Positions 13,804-25,832 of a stretch of DNA of 64,000 nt are shown here, in pieces. A program made the translations under genes and the position numbers. Position 1 is the stretch's first letter, and each line of letters starts with the position of its first letter. Source of the stretch: Campylorhamphus procurvoides (lineage: Eukaryota; Chordata; Aves; Passeriformes; Dendrocolaptidae); contig WBMV01001233.1 of the NCBI GenBank assembly GCA_013396655.1, positions 372,533 to 436,532 on the forward strand, in the 5' to 3' direction. A model generated the notes under the pieces. It ran no database searches and had not been told where the DNA came from. It was given only the letters and a program-made list of their open reading frames with translations.

Positions 13804-13903
13804 CACAAAAAAACCCCAAAACAAACAAACAACCCCCCAAAAAAGACAAAACCGAAAAGACAAAACAAACAAAAACCCTAAACAAAACAAAACAAAAACC
13901 CCA
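13804..13903. repeat. A/C-rich low-complexity tract
   Basis: CAAAA/CAAAC/ACCCC units. It is the complement of the T/G tracts elsewhere. Long frames on the minus strand here (13650-13980, rich in Phe, Cys, Gly and Val) are translations of this tract, not genes. Confidence 0.85.
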
Positions 13904-14410
13904 ATTATCCATAAACAAAGAAATAAGAAATTACATCCACATAAAAAGCCAAAACAACACAAACGCCCAAAAATAAGCACAACAGAGTTTCTGATTACTG
14001 AAATAAGTTCTCCAGATATTTTCCAGCCTATATGAAAGCTATTGCTTTATTTACTTTCAATCAAAAAAGGTTTTTAAAAAACTTTTTTTCTTTAATCTTT
14101 TTAAATGATGTTCTTATATAAATTCCAGTTGTTTTGAAATAAGAAATGAATCAACAATATTTCTGTAATATAGAGAAATCCTTGATTAACAAGGCCATTA
14201 TAAAACAGAGGAAACACAGCTGAAAAAAATGCTGTATATAAGCATATAAGTATATACAGAACAATCTAAAAATAGTTAGATGTCTCAATAATTGAGATGT
14301 CTTTTAGTAGTCATTAAGCTGCTCCACATGGTAAACAAATTCCTTTTAATATTTAGTAGGCTATACCTTTAACAGCTTCTTTAGCAGTTTACTTTCATCA
14401 CAAGCAGTGC
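13904..14410. other. AT-rich unique non-coding sequence
   Basis: No repeat or gene recognised. A small palindrome, CTCAATAATTGAG, lies near 14286. Confidence 0.6.
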
Positions 14411-14536
14411 TCCTTCCTTCCTTCCCTCCTTCCTTCCTTCCCTCCTTCCTCCCTCCCTGCCCTCCTTCCTCCCTCCCTGCCCTCCTTCCCTCCCTGCCTT
14501 CCTGCCTTCCCTTCTTCCCTCCTGCCTGCCTGCCTT
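14411..14536. repeat. 125-bp homopyrimidine (CCTT/CCCT)n tract
   Basis: Almost uninterrupted C/T on the + strand, made of TTCC, CCCT and CCTGC units. The only purines are single G's in CTGC units of the second half. The overlapping + frame rich in Pro, Ser and Leu (14407-14610) is a translation of this tract. Confidence 0.95.
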
Positions 14537-17500
14537 TTCACTATTTGGAAAGGTGTTTTCACTTAATGTCCTTGCAAACAGTCTTCAGCTACATTTTTAT
14601 TCCTTTATAATTTATTCTGACACTTTTGCAAACCAAACTCAATGATTTCCAGGTGAATCAAAACAAAATAAACCTATTCTTTCCTGCTTCCCTAAAAAGA
14701 AGGCCAAAATGAGCTATAATGCTGGGGTATTTTTATAATGGTATTTTATAATGAAAAGAGAAACCCATTTCTGGTTTTAGAGCCTTAGCATAGCACTGTA
14801 CAAATCTTGTTAGTCTCAGTTCAACTATACTGAAAGATTTTGTTGTGGTGTTGTAGAAAGGATTTAGAAGATTGGCACAAATGAAACATCACAACAGATT
14901 TTGGGCAAAGAATAGTCACAAAGAAAGGTGAGCAACTTGATGACTACTGAATATCTATGAAATATAAACAGTGAATGGGAGACAGACTCTTGATCCACCA
15001 TGAGTGGATAAAGCTTTTTATCTATCTTAATCTACATAAATATCTGGTATAATGTTCTATGGAGAGTGGATAGGTAAGATGGAGTATAGAAAGTGTGAGC
15101 TGCGAAGTCAACTTGAAAAAGAATACCATCTCTGAAGACAGTATTGTTTCTTGTTAATATTCGTATAACAGTATCACCCCAAAAAGACTATGGGTATGTA
15201 CGGGAGGGGTAGTGCAGGTGCTTTATGTAGTGTAACAGTAGGCACAATTTATTTGGCTAAACTGCGCACTTAACAACTGCTGTGAACACATGACAATAAA
15301 GTACGTAAAGAGTTTTTACCATCCTTTTCATTCAATGAACAGAAGATACTGTATGATTAGTGTATCCAACAATTACTTCTTCTAAGCTCAATTAAAGTTG
15401 GAGTTACATACTTCCTTTTCTTTAGATGGTCTAAAGAGTGATACTAGTGTAAACACCAGCTATGGTGAATCTTAACTATATAGAATCACCTATTTGACCT
15501 TGGTTTGAACAAGAGTATAACACTGTTCATGAAATTGCAACATGAGATACGTTTCCACATAGAGCAGTTCATCTATCAGTTCCCATTCAGTTTGAAAACA
15601 GCAGTGACGATGAGTCTTCAAGATGTTTGCCAAGCCCTCAAAGTCAACATTCTTACAAACACAGCAAATCATGTCATGCAATTTATGTAGGAAATGAGCT
15701 GAGTTATGATTTCATTAATTTAAGACCATCAGTGGAGCAAGTTTACCCACAGAAATCATCCTAAATATAATTAATGGATATAACCATAAATAGTATTAAT
15801 ATGAAGTTGTTCTCCAAGTGTTAAGTGGTTGTTATGGTGATAATATATTAAACTAAAAATTACTACGAAAGTTACTCAATATTAATTCCAAATTTGCAAA
15901 ACTATCAAGAGAATTAGGAAATTAAGATTTTAAAAAAATTAGTCAAAGCACCTGCATGTGTTTCAAAATGTGCAAAATTAATTGCCATATTAAATTAGCA
16001 GAGTGACATTAACATTAAGTGATCATTAGAATCATTCATGATTATTCATTATCTTTAAGTTGAATCATATGTCATTTCCTTGACATACTGTATTTATTAT
16101 TAAAAAGGTTAACTTTTCAAAACTGTAATTATGGGTACAGAACATATGGAAGATATAGTATACAAAGTAAGAAAACTTAAAAATAAATATTTTCAATCAC
16201 TTTTTTCTGTAAAGAACGGAATATTTTATCTAGAAACCTAATCCAGTTAGGATCAAGCTGGCAGAAAGCATAATTTAGAATAACATATAGTAGTGAAAAA
16301 TGAGAGGGGTACGGGGAGAAAGGAAAAGCAATGACATCACGCTAATCAGTCACTGTTTTCATTAATAGTCTAGAAATTACAGCACACATCTGTCTTCATA
16401 TTTTTTGAACTATAAAGGGGCAAATGACCTCAAAGTGCTATAGGTCTATGGCTTAGTTTCAAGGGCTAAATCTTTGATTTTTTTTCCCACTGATTTAAAT
16501 ATTTTCATTGTTCATATGAAGATGCTTTCCCCTTTTTGAGACCCTACACATCAACTGTGCAACCAATCTGAAGTCTATTTTGAGTCTGTATTATTATCTT
16601 ACAAACACATAAAAATACAATTTAACATTTATTCTGGTACAGATTTCTGCTAGTATAAACTAGAGGTTGTAGAACCATGAATTTAACCTTTACTCAAGTG
16701 CTCTGACAAATGGATTGGCTGCACAGTCCCAGTTCTCTCCTGACACACCCCTAAGTGGCAATTACATCTTACATAGCCTCAGCTGTTCTACGCTGACAAT
16801 GATAAACAATAATAAAAGCTCTACTGGATTCAGTAGATTCACACCAGCTGAAACTGTGATTCTGTGTTCCACATATAATAATAGCTACTGACAAATCAAA
16901 ATCATACATTTCAAGATTATCCTAAGGGTTTTTTAGGGGAAAAAATGCTATGATATAACAATAATAATAATTAAAAAACAAAGAGGCAGATGCTCAAACA
17001 ACATAACCAATTTCTTTGGTTTATACATGTGCAAATAGGTTCAATGTACTTAGGAGACTGAAGTGTTTTGTCCTCCTTCCAGCCAACTCATATGCACAAA
17101 CATCTTTAGACACTTAATGTCTAAGTCTTGTCACACTTCTGGAGACATCTCTGACTGTGTCAGTAGAGGAATTCCAGAAAGCAATATCAAACTCTAGCCT
17201 AGGAGTTACATTTTTTGAAGAAAGGCAAAACCCTGACAACAAGAATCTTGCACAGTCTCCTGAGTAGAGCCTTTTACCTAAAGTCTCTTTTCACATCCTT
17301 CTCTGATAGAGTAGATTATTAGACACTAATACTATTTTATATTTACAGGAGTTCACAAAGATCAGGAAAGTTTCCAAAACCAATGGATGTACTGGCTCTT
17401 TCCCAAAATATGCAAGTATACACACAGAATTCAGCCTTGCACTGAGGGTTGCTTGAAAAGCCTACTTTTTCTTATAGGTGGTTTTTCAAATAATAAAAAA

Positions 17501-18277
17501 TAAAATAAAATTCTTGAACATCAGTTATTTGGCATAGCTCTTCAACTCTTAATAAAGTCAAAAATACTGCAAATTTAAAGGCACTGGTTGCTACAATTAA
17601 TTTTGATTTAAAGCTTTCAACAAATAGATTATTTTATGCTTGGGTCACTTTTGATGATCTTCTTAAAATAATAAAAAAAAATTAATTAGGGTAGGAAAAC
17701 ATTGGGTATTACATCATCTAACATGATGAAACATGAAACAGCATGATAACCTAATGAGCTGCAGTCAGCTGTTGATAGCAGTGGAAAGATAGTGAGAGTT
17801 CACCGTATTGATGTTTAGCTTCTCAGCCCCCTCTTGCTCCATGCCCTCACTCTTTCTTTCCCCAGCAAATACTGGAAAATAAGATATTTATCTGCCTACT
17901 TTCTCTTGTAGAACATCCTTCACAGATGTTCTGCAGAAAGTCCACTATTTGTCATCTCTACACTTTAAAAGGTGGACACTCTTTTTACTGCCCAGGTAGC
18001 CTCACATGCTGTATGCCGCTGGGTAAGGGTAGTTAGCTATTGTGCAATGATCTCTCTCCCAAAAGAGCTGGTGTGTTCCTCGTACCCCAGAACTGTGCCT
18101 CTAGACAACTGACTAACTTTCTGCTCTCTTTTTACTTATAGTCTGCTCTTTTGGCAGGAGAAAACCCCCACCATTAATTTGGAATAGCAAGCAATATCTA
18201 TTCAACAAAATCAGTATGTGTGGCTCATCACATACAAAGTTAAATTTTCAGCTAATTTCAAGGGCAGGGACAACACT
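14537..18277. other. AT-rich unique non-coding sequence
   Basis: No recognisable repeat. 15.7-16.2 kb is particularly AT-rich with several TAATTA/ATTAAT homeodomain-type core motifs. Two frames at 15490-15690 overlap on opposite strands and neither has support. Confidence 0.6.
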
Positions 18278-18360
18278 GTTTGGGTTTTGTGTTCTTATGT
18301 TTGGTTGTTTTTTGGGGAGTTTTTGTGGTGTTTTTTTTTGTTTGTTTGTTTGGGGTTTTT
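18278..18360. repeat. T/G-rich low-complexity tract
   Basis: GGGTTTT, GGTTGTTTTTTGGGG and three GTTT units; same type as at 2.7 kb. Confidence 0.85.
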
Positions 18361-19903
18361 AAATCTCTAACTGAAACATCTGTCTTTAAATTCATTATTT
18401 TTCAAGTTATGCTGTGCACCACAAATTAAAAATAGCAAAATTTTAACTCAAGTAAGAAGAAATAAAACCCATAAAAATGAATGTTTTTTAGTCAGATACC
18501 TGGAGTTTTTCAGATGAAATTGCACCTCTACTCCAACACATAAATTTTGAACTATCTTGCAATATTTGGATCAATTATTTAAAAAGCTTCCCCCCCCACC
18601 TTTTACTCGTTCAGTTCTCTTCCTTTATTGTGATTGACTCTTCTCTGAAGTACTCTAGGCATTAAGTGAGCCAAGTGTAGTTGGTGAATTGGAATGGAGT
18701 CATTGACTGGAGTCAATTGCCTGCACACAATTATCATCTAAATTACTTTGCAAAACTATTTTATGTGTTTCCTGCTTAAAAGCACAGTTACTTCTTTATT
18801 CTTGACCTTTCTTTTATTACTTTGAATATAATTTCAGATGATTGAAAATAGTTTTTTAATCTACTGATGTTCACAGTCAACTTGGACATTTTGTGTTTCT
18901 ATTTTCTTTCCAACTTGTATTCTGAAGAAACAAGATTTCTTAAGACCTTCTAACTCATTAACCATCCACCCTTTCTTAGGGAGAAATCACTTTACACAAT
19001 CAAACTCCCAAATATTTAAACTGAACTAGAATCAGTGTGGTTTGTTTGTTTTCATAATAATAGCAATAATAACAACAATTACAAGTTACTTGTTCTAGGC
19101 TGTCACTGATGACTGCATGACATATTCTTGTTCTTATGCTATGTCAATTTACAGTCCAATTAATTTAATTCTTATTATCGTTGTCTTGTAGACAAATTTT
19201 TATTTTGATCATTTTTATCTCTATATACTTACAGACAACTGCTGTGTTTCCCCATCAAATTTTGGTGAAGCAAAACTCAAGTTCTCTGTCTTTTCTACAT
19301 ATGATACATACTATTAATTCCTTCAATACTTTAGTAATTTTTCTTTACAGACACATTGTAGATAAGTTTGGAACAACATTTGACTTAAAACATGTACAGT
19401 TTTGTGGCCTGGGTCTTATCATTGACTTTTAATGTATTATGTCTCTCTCTCGTTTTTTTTTAAACTATATTGGCAATGGCATCATAAAACTTATTTATAG
19501 ACAACTAACTTTTCTCCCTCAAGAAGAGCAATTTTCATGGTGTTTCTCCAACATCAACTTTGACTCTTTTAGTTTTACTGATATCTTTGCTTTCTTTGTA
19601 TGATTTTTTGGATCTCATTAATAGGATGATATTTCTCACTATTTTTCTTTCATTTCTGTCTCTCTGATGAGATAATGCATTTCGTATGTGCAGTACTGAC
19701 TGTTGTTCCTCTAGATTTCCGTTGCCATTCCACTATCTCTTTGTAGAGTATATATTATTATTGTATGTTCTTCCTTTCAGTTTTCTGAGTTAATATTAAA
19801 ACAAAGATGAAGTCTTCTTGCTCACCACCTTCTCTGCCTTACTATCACTTATGAGGATCTTAGAAATGGTGGTATCGCCTTTCTTCCTAGTGGGAATTTT
19901 ATA
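18361..19903. other. AT-rich unique non-coding sequence
   Basis: Contains a C-run (CCCCCCCC) near 18590. No repeat or gene recognised. Confidence 0.6.
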
Positions 19904-20575
19904 AAATCATAGGATCACAGAACTGTTTAGGCTGGAAAAGACCTCTAAGATCATCAGCTCCAACTGTTAACCCACCACTGCCAAGTCCACCACTCAATCG
20001 TGTCCCCAAGTGCCACATCTACGTGTCATTTAAATACCTCCAAGGATGGTGGCTCCACCACTTAACTGGGCAGCCCATTCCAATGTCTGACATCCTTTCA
20101 GTGAAGTATTTTTTTCTTTATAGCCAATCTAAACTTTCCCTAGTACAACTTGAGCCCATTTTCTCCTGTGCTTTTGCATGTGATTTGAGAAAAAAAGACC
20201 AATCCCCACCTGGCTACAGCCTCCTTTCAGGTAGTTGTAGGGAGCAATAATATGCCCTCTGAGCCTCCTTTCCTCCAGGTTAAACAACCCCAGATTCCTC
20301 AGCAGCTCCTAAAAAGATTTGTGCCCCAGGAACTTCACTAGCTTTGCTGCCCTTCTCTGGACACTCTCCAGCATCTCAAGTTCTTCCTTGGGCCCAAAAC
20401 TGAACAGTATTTAAGGAGTGACCTCACCAGTGCCAAGTACAGGGGGACATTGTACTTCTCTGTACTTCTCTGACCTAGTCCTGCTGGCCACACTATTTCT
20501 GATTCCGTTTGCCTTCTTTGCTACCTGGGCACATTGTTGATCAATACCCTCAGGTCCTTTTCCATCTTTCCCATT
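19904..20575 (-). mobile_element. CR1 LINE fragment, about 670 bp
   Basis: Reverse-complement CR1. It starts with AATCATAGGATCACAGAACTG, then GGAAAAGACCTCTAAGATCAT, GTGCCACATCTACGTG, GGATGGTGGCTCCACCACTT, GGGCAGCCCATTCCAATG, the phrase CTCTGGACACTCTCCAGCA and finally CCTCAGGTCCTTTTCCA. That is the 3' UTR plus the end of the reverse-transcriptase frame of an avian CR1 in minus orientation. The frame is broken by many substitutions and small deletions. The + frame at 20023-20250 is its antisense shadow. Confidence 0.93.
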
Positions 20576-21355
20576 TTCTGTTACTGGCACTCTCTATTTG
20601 CTACTATTCCCTTATGCAACAGTTTTTCTCATAATGAAAAATAGTTTTTTCATCATGAGTACCAGGATTAGAAGTTGCCATCATGACTTTCTCATCTCCT
20701 GTTCTCCTATTCGCTAAACTCCATTATTCTGTCCTAACCTCCAAAGACTAAAGACAGTCCAGTGGTCCTTTTCAACCTCTACTGTTCTATCATCCAAGCC
20801 TCTGCCTTATTCAACACCTTTCAGTTTTGATAGACTCCTAATTAATTCTTGAGAGAGTTTCTTAATGCAATGTTTCCCAAATAAAAAGTCTACTCATGAT
20901 TTCTCAGGTATTTCCAGCAGTCCTTAGTTATATAAGCACACTTTTCCAATCTCTAAATTCACTACAGAACTGATTTTTATGATTTTTTTTTTCAGTTTTG
21001 CATGCTTTTGGTTTTTTTTTCTCTTAGCAAACAGTAAACAACTGTGAGTCCTTATAAGCACCTATGAATTTCAGCCTTCCATGTTCCATTCACCTTAAGA
21101 CCCCATTATCAAAGACAGTCTTTTGTACATTCCTGAATCACCATCTAAACCAAATAGTTGCCAGTCATGCTGATTAAAAATCTATAAAACTTACAAATAA
21201 AAAAAAAATTTTAAAAAAAAAAGAAAAAAAAGAAAAAAAAACTTAAACTTTCATTTTCCTTAGTCCAATATAAAAATTTCAGGTACCTCAAATGCAGAAC
21301 AAAAGCACTTCACTGGACAAAAAGTCCTAATCCTTCTATGAGACAAATCTTGAAA
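20576..21355. other. non-coding sequence with an A-rich stretch
   Basis: Unique sequence apart from an A-rich low-complexity run at 21195-21241. Confidence 0.6.
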
Positions 21356-21863
21356 TGTCGTATTGGGTCTGGCTGAGATGGAGTTAATTTTCCCTACAGT
21401 AGCCTTCATAGTGCTGTGCTTTCATAACACTCCAGTGCTTTGGTTACTGCTGAGCAGTTCCTGCACATCAACATTGTTCCTTCGACATTCCCCCCTCACC
21501 AGTAAGCTGGGAGTGAGCTTGGGAGGGCACATGACAACAGCAGACCAAAGGGATATTCCACAGCCTGTTATGCCTACTCAGTAATAAAAGCTAAGAGAAA
21601 GGGAGAGAAAGGGAAAGGGATTTAATTATTTCTCTTTTCCAGAGCAGATACAATGTGTACTGAAGCCCTGTGAAGAAAAGAATGAAACTACTGTTTGCCT
21701 TTGCTTCCATGTGCAGCCTTTGTTTTTGCTTTATTAAACTGCCTTTATCGTGACTCATGAGGCTTTTTCCATCTTGTTTTCTCTCCCCACCATGCTACTA
21801 AGGAGCAGAGTGATAGAGCAGCTTGATGGGTAACTGACATCTAGCCAAGACCAACCTACCACA
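21356..21863 (+). mobile_element. solo LTR, avian ERVL-type family (copy 1)
   Basis: About 508 bp, starting near TGTCGTATTGGGTCTGGCTG and ending ACCTACCACA. A TATA-like AATAAAAGC lies at about 21580, and the polyadenylation-type ATTAAA in TTTATTAAACTGCC at about 21733. Three other copies in this window align through the same landmarks: GGCTGAGATGGAGTT, TTACTGCTGAGCAG, CCAAAGGGATATTCCA and TTAAACTGCCTTTATC. No internal viral sequence flanks it, so it is a solo LTR. No clear target duplication was found. Confidence 0.85.
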
Positions 21864-24800
21864 GTTGTGCACGAGTCCATTTGCTCCTCAGTATTTGATC
21901 CCAAGTAAGACTTTTGATTGATTCCAGGCTTGTATCACTGGTACTATCTTCCAACAAACTGGGCTAACCATTTTTCCACAACCCATACCTGGTATGTTAT
22001 CTTTCTTCTTGCTTCTCAGACTTCAGTCCCTGAATAAGTCACTTTTATCTTTCTGTTATCTCAAGAGTTGGCTGCTCTATTCTTATTAATCATCTCCCTT
22101 CATCTTTTTCTTTTCCCTCATCTTTTCCTTTGAACTAGCATGAGTGAAAATACCCTTACAAAGTCTCTACGTAAGAAACCCTTAAATCAATGAGACTACT
22201 GCAGGAATAGAGAATTACTTAATCATCCAAAGGTTATTTGGCTGATGTCAAAAAGTCAGCAGGAGGAGCTCACAACATTAATTTTCATCAGTTGTTTAAT
22301 AATTCTTCAAAACAGTGTCTCTTATATAAAACCTGTTTGCACAAATCCCCTTGCTGTCTGGACACAGCATATATCTGAATATAACTGAGCTTGCATTTGA
22401 AATTTAACAAATGTGATAGATGTCTCTTGGGGAGGAGCAGCTGGACCCCTGGATGTAAAAACTGTGAGTACTTATTGCCTGAACTAAATGACCTAGCTTT
22501 CTTAGCTCAAAGGCTAGATTAGATTAAAAAATGATTTGTAGTACAGTCACTATGAAGGGAAAGAAAACCACACTAAGTGTGGGTTATGTGCATATTCACA
22601 TAATGTTTTCCTTTATTATTTATCCTAGATTATTGCTTGGTCTGAGCAGGCTAGTCTAACTTGGCTTCAAAAATCTGTTTCGCTTTTCCTACACAAAAGA
22701 AACCCCATTTGTTATTTATTTTGACCTGCATCCTAAAATGTTTGAAGTAGTCTGCACTTAACTTTCTACCTTCAACACAGCTCTAAACCAAATCCACTGA
22801 TCCAAAAATTAGTTTCATGAAGAAACACACTGAGGAGAGGAGTTTGAGATGGGAAATGTCTATTAAGGTATCCTCCAGGCATTATATTCATGCATACAGT
22901 CGCTTGAGGAAAATGCCTGGAGCAGAAAATTGCACAATATAGATTTATAAAGTTCATGTGTCTAGCAGTAAATAGACAGGATTTAAATTTAAAACTGATA
23001 AAAGGATATACTTTGTTGCACATGCATAATTAACCTAGAGAGCTCATTGGCACAAAAGTATCACTGAGGCCTTAAAGATTAGCAGAATTTTAAAAAGGAT
23101 TAAACATTTATATGGATAATGAGAGCATTTACATTTGCATGGAATTAGAATTATTTCTTAAAAGTTACAAACTATCTTATTTCAGGATATAAAACTAAAG
23201 GTAGTCACCAGGAATAGGAAGAAATTTCCCCTCTCAGTAAAATTAATGCATAATTGTTCATTTCAGCTTCTTTATGAGTATGTGATTCTAGTCACTGACA
23301 GCAACAAGATGCTGGACTACACACAAATATTGCTCAATCAAGAACAGCAATTACCAGGCTTCTATTGACTTATGTTTATGACCTCACAGGTACTACGGTG
23401 GTGAAAGAAGTGTTTTATCATTCAAATTTGTTCACTAGGAGATAAAGGTGGCATGCAGACATAGAAATGTTTTATGAAAATACCCTGTTTCTTTTGCAGG
23501 AGGGAATGCTTCTGGCTAGATGTTTCAGGGAGTATTTAATGAGTGAGTGGCATAGAAATAAAATTATTGGCATGAACAAGTTAATGACCAATTAAGTACA
23601 AAAACAAAACTAAATTACTTGCATTGGTACCTAATTTAAAACTGTGATTGTAATCCAGGTAATGGAGCTCTGCTGGAAGTGTTCTTAGCACTCCCCTAAC
23701 AAAAAAGTCATTATTGACTGGCCTGCTGCTTCATATAATTGCTGTGATAAGCCACCACAAATGTAATTGGCTTTAGCTAAAAAATATTTCATCATAAAGC
23801 CAGAACTACAGTTATACTTTGATTTATGTATTTATAGCAACTTAACGAAGATCATTAACACATTTCGTATTCAGACATTTTTACTGAGCCAGAAAGTGTA
23901 AAGATCTTAAATGATCTTTAAGAAACAATTTAATTTTCCTTAAATTGTGTTCCTTTTGAACACTGAAATAACTTAAATAAGCACATTTTGTTGTTAAAGC
24001 CAAAAGGGACTTCAGATTAATTTCTGTGCTCTTTTGGCAAGTTTTGCTATTATAGTACTGTCTGAGAAGCTTTTTAGTCCTAAACAGACTCTGATGAATT
24101 GTGTATATTTCCTGTGCCTGCATGGATATCCACTATCATTCTCTGTTCTCTTTTTGTCTAGCTCAAGCAAATATGGATTTGTGGTAGTGATAGATAAATA
24201 CCTTAAAAATACAGTGTGACTATTCAATGGAAAACTATAAACCCACAATTTTATTCTCTTGATTAAGACCCTCCAATTCCCATTCCTCTGATTCTTGTTC
24301 TAACAAAGAAGTTTATCAGTGGGAACTTTCCTAGAAGCACTCATTTTTAGTTGAGTATTAAGCAACATCATGACAAGTTAATTTTAAACTTCATATACAC
24401 TGAAAACCTAATTATAAAAAGCTGCAGTCAGACAGCAAACATGAAATCATATAACACGTGACTTGGTTGTCCAATGAAATCTAAGGGCATTTAAAAAAAA
24501 ATCAATATTAGTTATTACAATTATCAAGTTAGCTAGACACTTTTGTATGTCCCTATTCCTGTGTTGTCATATAGAAACACAGATGCTAAATTTTCTCCTT
24601 GCCATTCCAGTGGCAAATTGTATTAACTAGTTTGAGTATTTGGATCTCAGAACCTGAAAATTTCAAATAAATAGATAAATAAATGCATACATAAATAAAC
24701 AGCCATTAACCATATGTGTACATGTGTGGTAGCAGAAATCTTGCAAAAATATGATTTTAAGTAACTGGTATTTCTTATATTTGTTTTCATTAATCTGGCC

Positions 24801-25832
24801 CTGGTTTTACTCTTCATAGGAACAAATCTACTGCAGAAAATGAAGCAAGTAAAACTGATAAATTAAGCTTTAGGAAAGAAACATATAACGTGTTTTGTTT
24901 AGGTTGGTTGACAACTTTATTACAAGTATTCATGCTTTTTTTTTTACAGGGTAATTACTGCAATTTCATTAATTTTCATTAATTTCATTAATAGTTCTCT
25001 ATTTTTTTAAAGTAAAAGTGTTAAAAATTACTTTTTCCTAAACATCCAGTAAAAAGAACTGATATTATTTTGAAGCATAAATTCATAAATCTTAGATGTA
25101 TTCTTGAAGATAATAATTATTGTCAGCTAAGGGTTTTTAACAAAACTTTATAGAATTTTGTACTAAGAATTCATAAAATTCTTCATAAGAACAAAAGAGG
25201 TACATCTGGCTTAGCAATTTAGCCCACTTTTGCAAACCCTTTGGACCATGTTGACCTTTGAGTATGAAAGCAGTACCACTGACACTAATGGATTCTGGAT
25301 CAAACCATAAAAAGAGTAGCAACTGTCATCCCCAGACTACTGCATCTGTTAATTTCCTGTATCCTTAGCAAAAGAGCCAAACACTCATAAAGGCTGCAGT
25401 GTTGTTGTGAAGAACTTCAGGAGTCAGTGATGCAGCCTTATAAACAGTGTGTCTTTGGGAACATTCTGTCATCCACTGAGTTAAAAAGTGGTCTGATCTA
25501 TAGTTTCATCCCATGTATAATATCATAGTACTACTTGATATTTATGTTCTTTTTTTGAACAGAGAAAAAGCAGAAGATAGGGAATGTCTGATTAATCTAA
25601 AATGTAAATGTAAATATTTGTATTTAAAATAAAAAAAATATGGAAGTTGGTCTCCTCTACTAAGCAGTAAAAACACAGTGAAGGAAAAGATATCTTATTC
25701 CCTTGGTAAAAAATATATATTTTTTTATGTTAGACCATCTTTGTTTGAAATGTCAGTTTTCTCCCACTATTGATATGTCTTCCTAAGAAACAATAACATT
25801 TTCATAAGCAAGCAATTGCTTTTCTGTTAAAC
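21864..25832. other. AT-rich unique non-coding sequence
   Basis: Contains an AAAT-type run near 24663-24702. 23.6-23.9 kb is unbroken single-copy sequence with no repeat signature. Short frames at 22772-23023 and 23881-24248 overlap on both strands and lack support. Confidence 0.6.

Noticed and set aside
13650..13980. Two minus frames rich in Phe, Cys and Gly resembling transmembrane segments
   Set aside because: Translation of the A/C tract on the opposite strand.
14284..14304. CTCAATAATTGAG palindrome
   Set aside because: Short AT-rich palindrome of a kind expected often in this composition.
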